Source of the DNA: Brachypterus glaber
Lineage: Eukaryota; Arthropoda; Insecta; Coleoptera; Kateretidae
Direction of reading: 5' to 3'
NCBI GenBank assembly: GCA_958510825.1
Contig: OY294044.1
Span: 39,357,816-39,421,815 of the forward strand
DNA length: 64,000 bases
Shown: piece by piece, positions 22,500 to 32,929 of the stretch
How positions within the stretch are numbered: position 1 is the first letter of the stretch
Layout: every line of letters starts with the position of its first letter
Program-made: the position numbers and the translations under genes
Notes under the pieces: generated by a model
The model's input: only the letters and a program-made list of their open reading frames with translations
Databases searched by the model: none
What the model was told of the DNA's origin: nothing

Positions 22500-23035
22500 A
22501 ATATAAAATAAATATAATTATTTAAAACCCAAGAAATAAATTAAGAAGAAATAGATTTATTTAATTTGAAACTGTTACTTGAGGTATTTAAATTCAGAAA
22601 CTCGGCTACATGCAAGTATGATGTCAGGAGCTAGCTGAGATAACCAATAACCAAAACTAAAATATAACGAACAGATAAGATAAAAAAAAAATAGAATATA
22701 CGGGGGAAGTTTTTGTAATTAAAATTTAATTGTAATTGACAGTCAAATATGGTATAAACTACCTTCAAGTAAGGTCCCAGAACGACTATAAACCAATAAA
22801 TAAAATAAATAAATAAAATAAATAGATAAAAGCCAGGTTTAAAATAAAAAATAGGCATGTAAAGATATAAAATAAATATAATTATTTAAAACCCAAGAAA
22901 TAAATTACAAAAAAATAGATTTAATTTGAAACGGTTACTTAAGGTGTTTAAATTCAGAAAATCGGCTACATGCAAGGAGCTTACTGATATGGAACCAAAA
23001 CTAAAATATAACGAACAGATAAGATAAAAAAAATG
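22500..23035. repeat. Direct repeat pair, about 180 bp each, 360 bp apart
   Basis: 22500-22680 and 22862-23035 share TATAATTATTTAAAACCCAA, TTTAAATTCAGAAA and CGGCTACATGCAAG, and end with ACCAAAACTAAAATATAACG. The intervening DNA holds a GGTCCCAGAACGACTATAAA copy of the dispersed GGGACCTTA repeat in inverse. Confidence 0.75.
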
Positions 23036-23640
23036 ATGGATAAAAGCCGGTGTTTTCATTTATATATAATAAGATAAGATAAATTTATTCAGCTAAAAAT
23101 CTGTTTACAAATATAAAGAAATTAAAGTTTTTAAGTGCACCTGATTTCCCGAAGGAAATCGTGTCGTGCTTAAATAGATTACAAATACAATTATTTGGTT
23201 TGCGCGTGTAGGTATATTATATAAAGAAAATAGCAGAGAAAAAAAAAAGAAAATATCTTAAAAAAAAAATAGTTAATAGTATTAAAAATATTATCACAAT
23301 GCAAAATATTATCACAATATTACTGCAAAATTATCATTTCTAAAAAACATATATTTCTTTTTTTCTTTGGTAAAGGAGCATTAGGAATAACTTGTTGTGA
23401 AAACGATTTATATATATACTTATCTGTGTTGGTCTAAAGTAGTGCATTTTCTATATTTTTATTTTGTAAATAATAATATTTCCTACATTGCTTCTTGAAA
23501 TTTATTTAGGGTTATTTGTGATAAACACTCGGAAATGAAGCAAAACATTGTTGATGGTAAAACGGCCCTGACTTATCACCATTTGGAAACAGGCCACCAT
23601 TTTAATTTTAATATAGAAAATATAGAAATTTTAGAAAGGG

Positions 23641-23762
23641 TTACCCTATTGAAAATGACGGATATAAATGTTGAATAGACCGGACTTGAGCGTAATTTCA
23701 TCAATCAAGTCCGGTTTATGCACCATTTATACCCGCCCAGACCCGTCATTTTCAGCAGGGTA
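23641..23762. repeat. Nested cruciform element, copy 1
   Basis: The outer arms TTACCCTATTGAAAATGACG and its inverse (CGTCATTTTCA-GC-AGGGTAA) enclose an inner hairpin CCGGACTTGA / TCAAGTCCGG. Further copies are at 25643-25778 and 31647-31781, one in each large-repeat arm. Confidence 0.8.
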
Positions 23763-24235
23763 ATAATAAAAAAAAGAAGTTTTTTTGAAATGATGCATAT
23801 AAAAAAAAATCAGAACTCCATTAACTATAAAACTGACACCTGCAATTTAAGTAGTATTTACTTTCTTAATTAAAAATATTAAAAGATATATGTTCTAATT
23901 GTGGATTTAAATAATTTACAAAAATATTTAATTAATATATCAAAATATAATTATTTTAAACACTGGAACAACACTTTATCCAAATTTATAGATACATACT
24001 TTTTTTAAATTTCTGTAATTGTTTTACAGTATTCTCTTTGTGAAAAATGTCCAGTGTATTTTGTTTGTTGATGTAATGTTTTTGTTTAATTTGTTTGTTT
24101 TAATGCATATTTAATAATTTAGGTAAGTTTTTAATTTATTAATTTCTTTTATTTTGGTTTATATACATTTTTTTCCAAAAAATCAGTTTATAATGTCCAA
24201 GTTATGTCCAAAAAGTTTTATAATTTTTATGTCTT

Positions 24236-24280
24236 TTTAGCCCTGAAGAAGCCTAAATATTAGGTGAAATGTTGGCATGA
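24236..24280 (+). ncRNA. Degenerate hammerhead-like motif, copy 1
   Basis: GCC-CTGAAGA (24243-24249), one extra base, stem GCCTAA / TTAGGT, then GAAATGTT-GGC. Helix I is only GCC with GGC and the cleavage-site triplet would be GUU. Inverted copies lie near 25166-25192 and 31115-31162. The block layout equals that of the 17973 motif. Confidence 0.35.
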
Positions 24281-24440
24281 TTATGTAATGCAATAAAGTT
24301 TTTATTTACTTAATTTCCGAGTGTTTATCACAAATAACCCTAAATAATTTTTGTAAATATAAAGCTTTAGTTTTTTACAAAATAGACTGAAAGATTGAAT
24401 GCGTTTAAGTTCACGTTGCAAAACATTATATATCGTATAT

Positions 24441-25021
24441 TTAAACACCTACGACTAGCTACGTACTGCTCATACTTGCGTTAAAATTTCCGTCGACGCA
24501 CTTAAAATTGATGTAGCGCCACTTCTGGAAGCTCCCTATTAAACATTCAGAAAGAAAAATAAAGCCAGATAAATACAAAATGTTTTAATTGGGGTTACGT
24601 AAAAAAAAATCCATGTTTTGAAAATTTGACAGCAAAAAAAATATTTTTTTTCAGTGTAAAAAAAATGTGGGTCGATATTTAAAAAAATCTTCCAGTCCTA
24701 AAAGCACATCCTTTTTTTATAAGTGACCCGAATTTGATTAAAAAATATTCATAAAAATAAATTCTAGTCATTTGGATTTTTTTTTTCTAAAACACTATAT
24801 AAAAACTGTGCGGTCTTAGCCTAAATCTGAAAAAAGATTCAGAATCAGGAGAAAAAATGCTTTAAGATAGGTTAGAAAAAAAGTATGCTTCAAAAATTTC
24901 GTTTGTGAGATAGATTATAACACAAAACGAAATTTTTGAAGCATACTTTTTTTAACATAACCTATCTAGCAGTTTTTATATACAGTTTTAGAAAAAAAAC
25001 ACCTTTTTCCAAATGAATGTA
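24441..25021. repeat. Centre of the 23.3-26.1 kb palindrome, with end sequence of transposon-like unit Y
   Basis: 24490-24600 (ACTAGCTACGTACTGCTC, then GTAGCGCCACTTCTGGAAGC) is the inverse of 26110-26250 and a direct copy of 28190-28260. 24600-24870 matches 28260-28560. A short palindrome, about 24866-24969, forms the centre (GTATGCTTCAAAAATTTCGT and its inverse). No gene. Confidence 0.7.
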
Positions 25022-26085
25022 GAATTTATTCATTCAATCTTTCAGTCTATTTTGTGAAAAACTAAAGCTTATATTTACAAAAATTATTTAGGGTTATTTG
25101 TGATAAACATTCGGAAATTACGTAAATAAAAACTTTATTGCATTACACAATCATGCCAACATTTCACCTAATATTTAGGCTTCTTCAGGGCTAAAAAGAC
25201 ATAAAAATTATAAAACTTTTTGGGCATAACTTGGACATTATAAACTGATTTTTTGGAAAAAAATGTATATAAACAAAAATAAAAGAAATTAATAAATTAA
25301 AAACTTACCTAAATTATTAAATATGCATTAAAACAAACAAATTAAACAAAAAAATTACATCAACAAACAAAATACACTGGACATTTTTCACAAAGAGAAT
25401 ACTGTAAAACAATTACAAATTTAAAAAAAGTATGTATCTATAAATTTGGATAAAGTGTTGTTCCAGTGTTTAAAATAATTATATTTTGATATATTAATTA
25501 AATATTTTAGTAAATTATTTAAATCCACTAATAGAATCTTTTAATATTTTTAATTAAGAAAGTAAATACTACTTAAATTGCAGGTGTCAGTTTTATAGTT
25601 TTTTTATATGCAAGATTTCAAGAAAACTTTTTTTTATTATTACTACCCTGCTGAAAATGACGGGTCTGGGCGGGTATAAATGGTGCATAAACCGGACTTG
25701 ATTTATGAAATTCACCCGCTAAGGTCCGGTCTATTCAACATTTATACCCGCACAGACCCGTCATTTTCAATAGGGTAACCCTCTCTAAAATTTCTATATC
25801 TTCTATATTAAAATTAAAATGGTGGCCTGTTTCCAAATGGTGATAAGTCAGGGCCGTCTTACCATCAACAATGTTTTGCTTCATTTCAGAGTGTTTATCA
25901 CAAATAACCCTAAATAAATTTCAAGAAGCATAATGTAGGAAATGTTATTATTTACAAAATAAAAATATAGAAAATGCACTACTTTAGACCAACACAGATA
26001 AGTATATAGATATAAATCGTTTTCACAACAAGTTATTCCTAATGCTCCTTCGCCAAAGAAAAAAAGAAATATATGTTTTTTAGAA
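25022..26085. repeat. Middle copy of the inverted repeat, same orientation as the right arm
   Basis: Mirrors 23345-24405 and parallels 31010-31965. It includes the cruciform at 25643-25778 and the inverse hammerhead-like motif near 25166-25192. It ends near 26085, where it meets the end sequence of unit Y (TTTTCGTAACCCC). The minus-strand open frame 25881-26180 is not a gene. Confidence 0.8.
25643..25778. repeat. Nested cruciform element, copy 2
   Basis: TACCCTGCTGAAAATGACGG and its inverse at the right end enclose CCGGACTTGAT / AAGGTCCGG; reverse orientation relative to copy 1. Confidence 0.8.
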
Positions 26086-26250
26086 TTCTTTTCGTAACCC
26101 CAATTTGGCTTTATTTTGCTTTTTGAATTTTTAATAGGGAGCTTCCAGAAGTGGCGCTGCATCAATTTTAAGTGCGTCAAGACGGAAATTTTAACACCGG
26201 TATGAGCGCTATTCAGCGAGCCGGAGCAGTACGTAGCTAGTCGTAGGTTT
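26086..26250. repeat. Left inverted repeat of unit Y
   Basis: TTTATTTTGCTTTTTGAATT, GGGAGCTTCCAGAAGTGGCG and AATTTTAAGTGCGTC are the inverse of 28190-28275 (ACTTCTAGAGCTCCCC, TTCAAAAAGCAAAATGAAGC). The degenerate gene at 26237-27807 lies between these two inverted repeats, as expected for a DNA transposon. Confidence 0.65.
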
Positions 26251-27807
26251 TTAGCTGATATCGCTTTTCCATATTCGCAATTTGTTGGTGAAATCTTTCA
26301 CCTTGCTCCTCACTGACGGAGCCGAGATTAGGTGGAAAGTAATCCAGATGTGAATGTAGAAAATGTATTTTAAGGGACATTCTACATCCCAATCGGTAGT
26401 TTCTTATAAGAGATTTTACCCGAGCTACATAATTATATTCCCTTTTATTACCCCAAAACCCAGAGATAACAAGTTTAAATGAATGCCATGCCAACTTCTT
26501 TGAAAGTTTTGACTCAAAATTCCTATCCTATCCTAAATTTTTCTGATTTTTGTGGTCACCCGCTTTAATTTTGGCTTCCAACAGCTTCGGGAACTTTTCT
26601 TTTAGGTACAAAAATGGTTCTCCTTTCTGTTTCAATGCCTTTACTAAATTTTTCATTAGCCCCATTTTAATATGTAGAGGGGGTCAACTACACAAAAAAA
26701 AAACAAGAATATTTAATAAACCCACCTTGTATTCCTAAGAAAATTGCTACCATTTTCAAATTCCCATAAATCTGCCATTTGTGTTCATACTTAATTTCAT
26801 CCAAAACTATTTTCATATTTTCATATGATTCTTTCATATTTTTAGAATACGCAATAGGAATTGTGCTTCTTGTTTCCATTGTGTAATAAAACAACCTTCA
26901 AACTAGATTTTCAAGCATCTGCAAAAAGACGCCACTCGGATGGCCTATTATATGGATGTTTAATCTGCATTTGGTCCATTAATCCTTGTATGTTAGGGCC
27001 ACTTGCACCAATGCTGGTTTAACTTTAAACTTCGATTAAATTGACGGCTGACCAATCAGAACGCAGCATTTTTAACTTAAACTCGGTTTAGCTGAGATAA
27101 TCCCGTACCAAAATTTGGTGCAAGTGGCCCTTATTACAATAACAAAGATCGTCCTTCATTTCATAAAACTTAAGCTCTCGTTTACGGTATACTTTGTGTC
27201 TTTTTGTAGTAGGTTACTGTTATAGCCTTGAACCCAAAAGTTCAGATTTTTCTTTACATAATCCGAAGTCTCGCACAAAACTATCCAGGTCGTCTTGCTC
27301 TAACAAATGAATTTCATTATAGTCAAATGGCAAATCTTGAGATGTCGCAGTCATATACTCCCCCATTTCAATATCTTCAGATTTTTGTTTACATTTTCGT
27401 TTATTTCAATATCTTGTTCTTCCATTTCAATATCTTGCTTCAAAACATTTGTGTTATTTTCTTTTAATTTTGCCAACGTTACAGATCTTACATTAGGATA
27501 AACGTTACTTTTTCCTTTCCAATTTGGCCCACGTCCAATCTTGGTTAAACAAAAATAGCAATCTTCGTGGTGGTTATAAGGTTTATGCCACAATGAAGAA
27601 GTTAAAAACTGAATAGTTATTATTCATTTTTATGTAGCATGAATTACACTTGTCACTTGTTGGGTGTCCAGTCCTTTTCCAAATTAAGAATTCTTCGTCC
27701 CGTAAGTATGACTTTTTTATTAATTCTGAAATTGGACGTAAATGTTTATAGCTTTCATAACTTCCACAAACATAGCAGAACTTTTCCGTAGAATTTAAAC
27801 AAGGCAT
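26237..27807 (-). pseudogene. Degenerate gene of an arthropod repeat-associated protein family
   Basis: Several minus-strand frames read in the right order for one protein. 27807-27583: MPCLNSTEKFCYVCGSYES then a CxxC pair (SDKCNSCY), a likely zinc-binding N-terminus. 27593-27351: a KPYNHHEDCYFCLTKIG motif. Then, after an inserted MITE (26996-27130), 26894-26688 with IPIAYSKNMKESYENMK and AIFLGIQGGFIKYSCF. An antisense-shifted stretch near 26690-26540 reads GLMKNLVKALKQKGEPFLYL. 26494-26237 has CRMSLKIHFLHSHLDYFPPN and SEEQGERFHQQIANMEKRYQ. I recognise the order of motifs from uncharacterised, repeated genes of arthropods and cnidarians; I do not know a name or function. It is flanked by inverted repeats (26086-26250 and 28190-28275), so it may encode a transposase-like enzyme, but that is inference. 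Frameshifts and the MITE make it inactive. Confidence 0.6.
26996..27130. mobile_element. PIF/Harbinger-type MITE, 135 bp, copy 1
   Basis: Perfect terminal inverted repeats GGGCCACTTGCACCAA / TTGGTGCAAGTGGCCC are flanked by TTA on both sides (26993-26995, 27131-27133). A TTA duplication with GGGCC termini is typical of PIF/Harbinger. The MITE interrupts the degenerate gene described above. A 135-bp sister lies at 61816-61950. Confidence 0.88.
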
Positions 27808-28189
27808 AATGACATTAAGGCATTAACTAATGAATATACAAGTTATAACTATATATTTTAATTTAACTAATGGTGGGGTTAAAAAAATATCGAAATTACC
27901 GAGTTTAAAATAAATGAATTCATTTATTTTAATTCCGGTAATCCCGGTAATTATAATTATTATATAATTGAAATAAAGTTTGTAAGATTAGGCTAGTTAA
28001 ACGAACTAATTAAATGTAATTACCTGAATTACCTGAAATAAAGTATTAAATATTGGGTATATACCTGTTAGAAATAATTTTTCTAACACAAATAAACACG
28101 GCAAAGAAGCGCCATATTTAGTTTTAAGGCATATGTACTGTTACGACACGCTTGAGAGTGCTCCTACCATGCATATTGGTGTTAAACTT
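27808..28189. other. AT-rich upstream region of unit Y, no gene seen
   Basis: Lies upstream of the degenerate gene (which reads leftward) and inside the unit-Y inverted repeats. A short palindrome AAATGAATTCATTT occurs near 27912. Nothing else is supported. Confidence 0.4.
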
Positions 28190-28650
28190 TCCTACACGAA
28201 GCACTGAAAATTAATGTAGCGCCACTTCTAGAGCTCCCCATAAAAAATTCAAAAAGCAAAATGAAGCCAGATAAATAGAGAATGTTTTAATATGGATAAC
28301 GTAAAAAAATCCATCTTTTAAAAATTTGACAGCAAAAAAATTTTTTTTTGTTTAAAAAAAAACTGGAGGTGGACATTAAAAAAAAATCTTTCAAAGTCTT
28401 AAAAGCACATCCTTTTTTTATAAGTGACCCGACTTTGATTGAAAAAATATTCATAGAAATAAATTCTGCAGTCATTTGGAAAAAGGTGTTTTTTTCCCTA
28501 AAACACCCTGTATATAAAAACTGTGCGGTCGTAGCCCAAATCTGAAAACAGATTTGAAATCGGAAGAAAAAATGCTTCAAGATGTCAGAAAAAAAAGTAT
28601 ATTTTCTCTGGGACAGATTATAATCTAAGTTATTGTATTTTTGCAATTTC
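28190..28650. repeat. Right inverted repeat and extended end of unit Y
   Basis: 28190-28275 is the inverse of 26110-26200. 28225-28560 is a direct diverged copy of 24540-24870 (CAGATAAATAxAxAATGTTTTAAT, AAAAGCACATCCTTTTTTTA, AACTGTGCGGTC). Open frames in both directions (28287-28646 minus, 28348-28545 plus) lie in this repeat and are not taken as genes. Confidence 0.65.
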
Positions 28651-28834
28651 TACTGATTCTGATGTTTTTATAGGGGAACTTGACTCTTATTTATCAAAAA
28701 AATAGCAAAAATGACTAACTTAATAATAAGTGATATAAAACCCCAACCGAAAAAACAAACTCGTATATAAATGTTTTGTTCTTATGGATACCTTTCTTTT
28801 ATAAATCTCTTACTTCAGGTAAAAAAGTTGCATT

Positions 28835-28835
28835 G

Positions 28836-28864
<29 letters not shown>
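28835..28864. repeat. (TTTAG)n microsatellite
   Basis: Five to six TTTAG units, followed by a copy of the dispersed repeat containing AGTCTTTCTCGGACC and TTTTATACGATATTCGACTG (28860-28930), related to 32480-32570. Confidence 0.85.
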
Positions 28865-28866
<2 letters not shown>

Positions 28867-28930
28867 TTTAAAGTCTTTCTCGGACCACCTAATAGGTGGT
28901 ATTTTATACGATATTCGACTGTATATATAA

Positions 28931-29259
28931 TAATTTAGAATAGATACTCTTCGCTATTAAGAGCTACTCTTCTCCATCGTAAAACAAATCACCAAAAAAT
29001 TTCAATACATAAATTTCGACACCATTGATCATGCGTTTATTAAAAATAGTAAACGTATAAAACATAGCGACATAACTCCCATTGTATATAGGTCCCATAT
29101 CAAATAACTATAACCTTTTTATTAATGTAAAAGTAAAACATAAAAACACAACATTTGAAATTAAACAAACTAAAACCATTAACTAAAAAAATTAAATACA
29201 CTACTACAAAGTGAGAAATGGGAAAGCATTTATAGCGAATCTAACCCAAATAGGGCATA
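28931..29259. other. AT-rich spacer upstream of LINE, no gene seen
   Basis: No ORF or clear repeat boundary was recognised between the microsatellite/dispersed repeat and the first LINE-like coding text. Confidence 0.35.
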
Positions 29260-31095
29260 CGAACTATTTTTTAACAAATTTAATTTTTTTATAAATACTT
29301 GTACCGTATACAATGTCAAAAATAAAAATTATATTAAAGCCGTGGATTTCCGAAGGTATTATTAATTCTATAAAAACCCGTGATAATTTAAAACGTCGAT
29401 CTCTTAAATAAAAAAATAACATTCAACTGTGAATAAACACAAAAATTATAGGAAATTATCTTACAAAATTACTAAAAAAATCAAAACAGAACTATCATGG
29501 GGAAAAAATTAATAACGCCAAAAATAACACAAAAGAAATTTGGAAAATAATAAAAAACACAAATTGTAAGAAACGATGTGACTGAACTGAACTATACCGA
29601 AGGCAATATTTTATCACAGCTAAGCGACGTTGCCAATGTTTTTATTAATTACTTTTCCAAAATTGGAGAAAATATGGCTGAAAATATAAAAAGTGATCCA
29701 TTATCCGATGCCGGTCAAGACCAAACCAAATATAAACTTTAAAAACTGTCTGTCTTTAAAGCCCGTAACCAAAGAAGAACTTTTAAAAGTCTTAAAAAAT
29801 AATTCATCAATTGACAAAATAAGTACAAAAACAATAAAAAACACTACATAAAAAATAGCAGATATACTTGTCTACATTATTAATTTATCATTTGAAAATG
29901 GTTTTTCCTAACCTTTTAAATCCGGTAGTTATTGCCCCCATATATAGTGGAGTGAAAAGTAACCCCTTAAACTATAGACCAATTTCAGTAATATCAATCT
30001 TTGCAAAAATTTTCAAATTGTGTATAGTATCTAGGCTAGATGAACACTTGGAAAAAAATAATATACTATCAGAAAATCAGTTTGGGTTTAAAAAAAAGCA
30101 AATGATACGGATGACGCCGTTTAGTTTACAAAAAAATTCACAAGTTCTTACGAAGAAAAAAGAAAATTTTGGCAATATTTCTAGATCTGGCAAAGGCTTT
30201 CGACAGTATATCACTCAATATTATTAATGAAATTAGAGGCTTATGGTATCCGTGGTATCGTTTTAAAACTGTTCGAAAGCTATTTGTCAGATCGCGAATC
30301 GTAAAATTTTTAAACCAATTAAGAATTTCAAAAAAAAAAAATCGGTTACGGCGTCCCCAAGGGACGGTGTTGGGACCCAAACTGTTTTTACTTTACATTC
30401 ATGAAATGTTAAAAATACCAATTTTTGGGGATATTTTATTTTACGCCGATGATACTGTACAATAACTGTACAATAACAATACTTGGGAAGAAACAAGGAG
30501 GGATGCTAAATTTGGTCTATACCCTATAAAGCGTTGGTTAGACAGTAACACTCATCCTTAACTTCACAAAAACTAAATTTATCACTTTTACTAATAGCTC
30601 TGCTGTTCAAGTTTAAAACAATTAAATTTCACTCGATGTAATATGAGTGTAAACTGTCTGTACCAAAGGTCAATTGAAAAAACAGTCTATAAAATATTTA
30701 GGTTTGGTAATAAACAATACTCTAAAATGGTGACCATTAATACATTAATAATAAATTGAACAACTGGTTTTTACTTTTTATAAACTAAGGGAAATGATTC
30801 CAATGAAGGCATTAAAAATGACGTATAATTCTTTGGTTGAACCTGTCATATCTTATGGAATTATTGTGTGGGGTGGTACATACGAAAATCAAGTAAAAAA
30901 TTTAATAGTAACTGAAAAATCCCGACAACATTGTTTGAAAACACTATAATCGTGAAAGGTCCAAAAATATATAATGTTTTGCAACTTGAACTTAAACGCA
31001 TTCAATCTTTCAGTCTATTTTGTAAAAAACTAAAGCTTTATATTTACAAAAATTATTTAGGGTTATTTGTGATAAACACTCGGAAATTAAGCAAA
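29260..31095 (+). pseudogene. CR1/Jockey-group LINE, linker, RT and C-terminus, multiply frameshifted
   Basis: The linker text (KPWISEGIINSIKTRDNLK, SKQNYHGEKINNAKNNTKEI) leads into the RT: NPLNYRPISVISIFAKIFK, ENQFGFK, AIFLDLAKAFDSI (motif A Asp), EAYGIRGIVLKLFESYLSDR, a GVPQGTVLGP-type motif and DILFYADDTV (catalytic Asp pair near 30435-30462). Then come a YLGLVIN thumb motif and SYGIIVWGG. The C-terminal text KGPKIYNVLQLELKRIQSFS and FCKKLKLYIYKNYLG ends near 31092. Frames change at least five times and stops are frequent. The endonuclease domain is not visible. The last ~140 bp are shared with the inverted-repeat arms at 24340-24440 and 25022-25090, so the LINE tail was copied with the flanking repeat. 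Confidence 0.85.
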
Positions 31096-32905
31096 TAAAA
31101 ACTTTATTGCATTACATAATCATGCCAACGTTTCACCATATTTAGGCTTCTTCAGGGCTAAAAAGACATAATAATTATAAAACTTTTTCGACATAACGGA
31201 CATTATAAACTGATTTTTTGGAAAAAAATGTATATAAACAAAAATAAAAGAAATTAATAAATTAAAAACTTACCTAAATTATTAAATATGCATTAAAACA
31301 AACAAATTAAACAAAAACATTACATCAACAAACAAAATACACTGGACATTTTTCAACAGGAGAATACTGTAAAACAATTACTGAAATTTAAAAAAAGTAT
31401 GTTCTATAAATTTGGATAAAGTGTTGTTCCAGTGTTTAAAATAATTATATTTTGATATATTAATTAAATATTTTTGTAAAATTATTTAAATCCACAAATA
31501 GAACAAATATCTTTTAATATTTTTAATTAAAAAGTAAATACTACTTAAATTGCAGGTGTCAGTTTTATAGTTAATGGAGTTCGGATTTTTTTTTATATGC
31601 ACCATTTTAAGAAAACTTCTTTTTTTTTATTAATAATACTAGTAATACTAGCCTGCTGAAAATGACGGGTCTGGGCGAGTACAAATGGTGCATAAATCGG
31701 ACTTGATTGATGAAACTCACCCGCTCAAGTCCGGTCTATGCAACATTTATACCCGCAGACCCGTCATTTTCAATAGGGTAACCCTCTAAAATTTCTATAT
31801 CTTCAATATTAAAATTAAAATGGTGGCCTGTTTTCAAATGGTGATAAGTCAGGGCAGAGTGTTTCACAAATAACCCTAAATAAATTTGAAGAAGCATAAT
31901 TTTTCACAAGTTATTCCTAATGCTCCTTCACCAAAGAAAAAAAATATATGTTTTTTAGAAATGATAATTTTGCAGTAATAAGTTGTGATAATATTTTGTA
32001 TTGTGTTAATATTTTTAATACTATTAACTAATTTTTTATTTTTTATATTTTCTTTTTTTTTTCTCTGCTATTTGCTTTACATAATATACCTACCTATATC
32101 ATGCGCAAACCAAATAATTGTATTTGTAATCTATTTAAGCACAACACGATTTCCTTCGGGAAATCAGGTGCACTTAAAAATTTTAATATCTTTATATTTG
32201 TAAACAGATTTTGTATATCTTAGCTGAATAAATTTATCTTATCTTATTATATATAATATTATATGAATGAAAACATGGGTTTTTATCTATTTTTTTTATC
32301 TTATCTGTTCGTTATATTATCAGCAAGCTCCTTGCATGTAGCCGTTTCTGAATTTAAACACCTCAAATAACCGTTTCAAATGAAATCTATTTTTTCGTAA
32401 TTTACTTCTGGGTCTTAAATAATTATATTTATTTTATGTTTTTACTTGCCTATTTTTTATTTTAAACACTGGCTGTTATCTATTTATTTTATTTATTTAT
32501 TTTATTTATTGGTTTATAGTCTTTCTGGGACCTTACTTGAAAGTAGTTTATACCATATTTGACTGTTAATTACAATTAAATTTTAATTACAAAAAATTCC
32601 CCCGTATATTCCAAATTTTTTATTTTTTATCTGTTCGTTATATTTTAGTTTTGGTTCCAACTCAGCAAGCTCCTGACATCATACTTGCATGTAGCCGAGT
32701 TTCTGAATTTAAATACCTCAAGTAACAGTTTCAAATTAAATCAATTTTTTCTTAATTTATTTCCTGGGTTTTAAATAACTACATTTATTTTATATTTTTA
32801 CTTGCCTATTTTTTATTTTATTTGCTAGTTATTTACAAATTCAAGTTTGCTAATTAAGTCCAAACCAATAGTAATCATTAGAATTGCATAATATGCGTAA
32901 TATTA
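30950..32905. repeat. Right arm of the large nested inverted repeat
   Basis: Reverse complement of 22390-24440, with indels. It starts inside the LINE C-terminus, passes the inverse hammerhead-like motif (31115-31162), the cruciform (31647-31781), the GAATAAATTTATCTTATC block (near 32225) and the two direct-repeat segments. It ends with TTAATTAAGTCCAAACCAATAG-like text and GAATTGCATAATATGC. Confidence 0.8.
31647..31781. repeat. Nested cruciform element, copy 3
   Basis: GCCTGCTGAAAATGACGGGT and GACCCGTCATTTTCAATAGG with an inner ATCGGACTTGAT / TCAAGTCCGGT hairpin; same orientation as copy 2. Confidence 0.75.
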
Positions 32906-32929
32906 AAAAAGAATAAGGTCAGATGGATC

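Larger units (their letters stand above)
22390..24440. repeat. Left arm of a large nested inverted repeat
   Basis: This arm matches, in reverse complement, 30950-32905, with small indels. Its inner part (about 23345-24405) also matches, inverted, 25022-26085. In order it holds two direct repeats (22500-22680, 22862-23035), the GATAAGATAAATTTATTCAGC block near 23080, a CTGATTTCCCGAAGGAAATC hairpin near 23140, a cruciform at 23641-23762, a hammerhead-like motif at 24236-24280 and the reverse-complemented last codons of a LINE (24340-24420). Confidence 0.8.

Noticed and set aside
28835..28864. (TTTAG)n as telomere-like repeat
   Set aside because: Only five to six units and the wrong order for the insect TTAGG repeat; a simple microsatellite.
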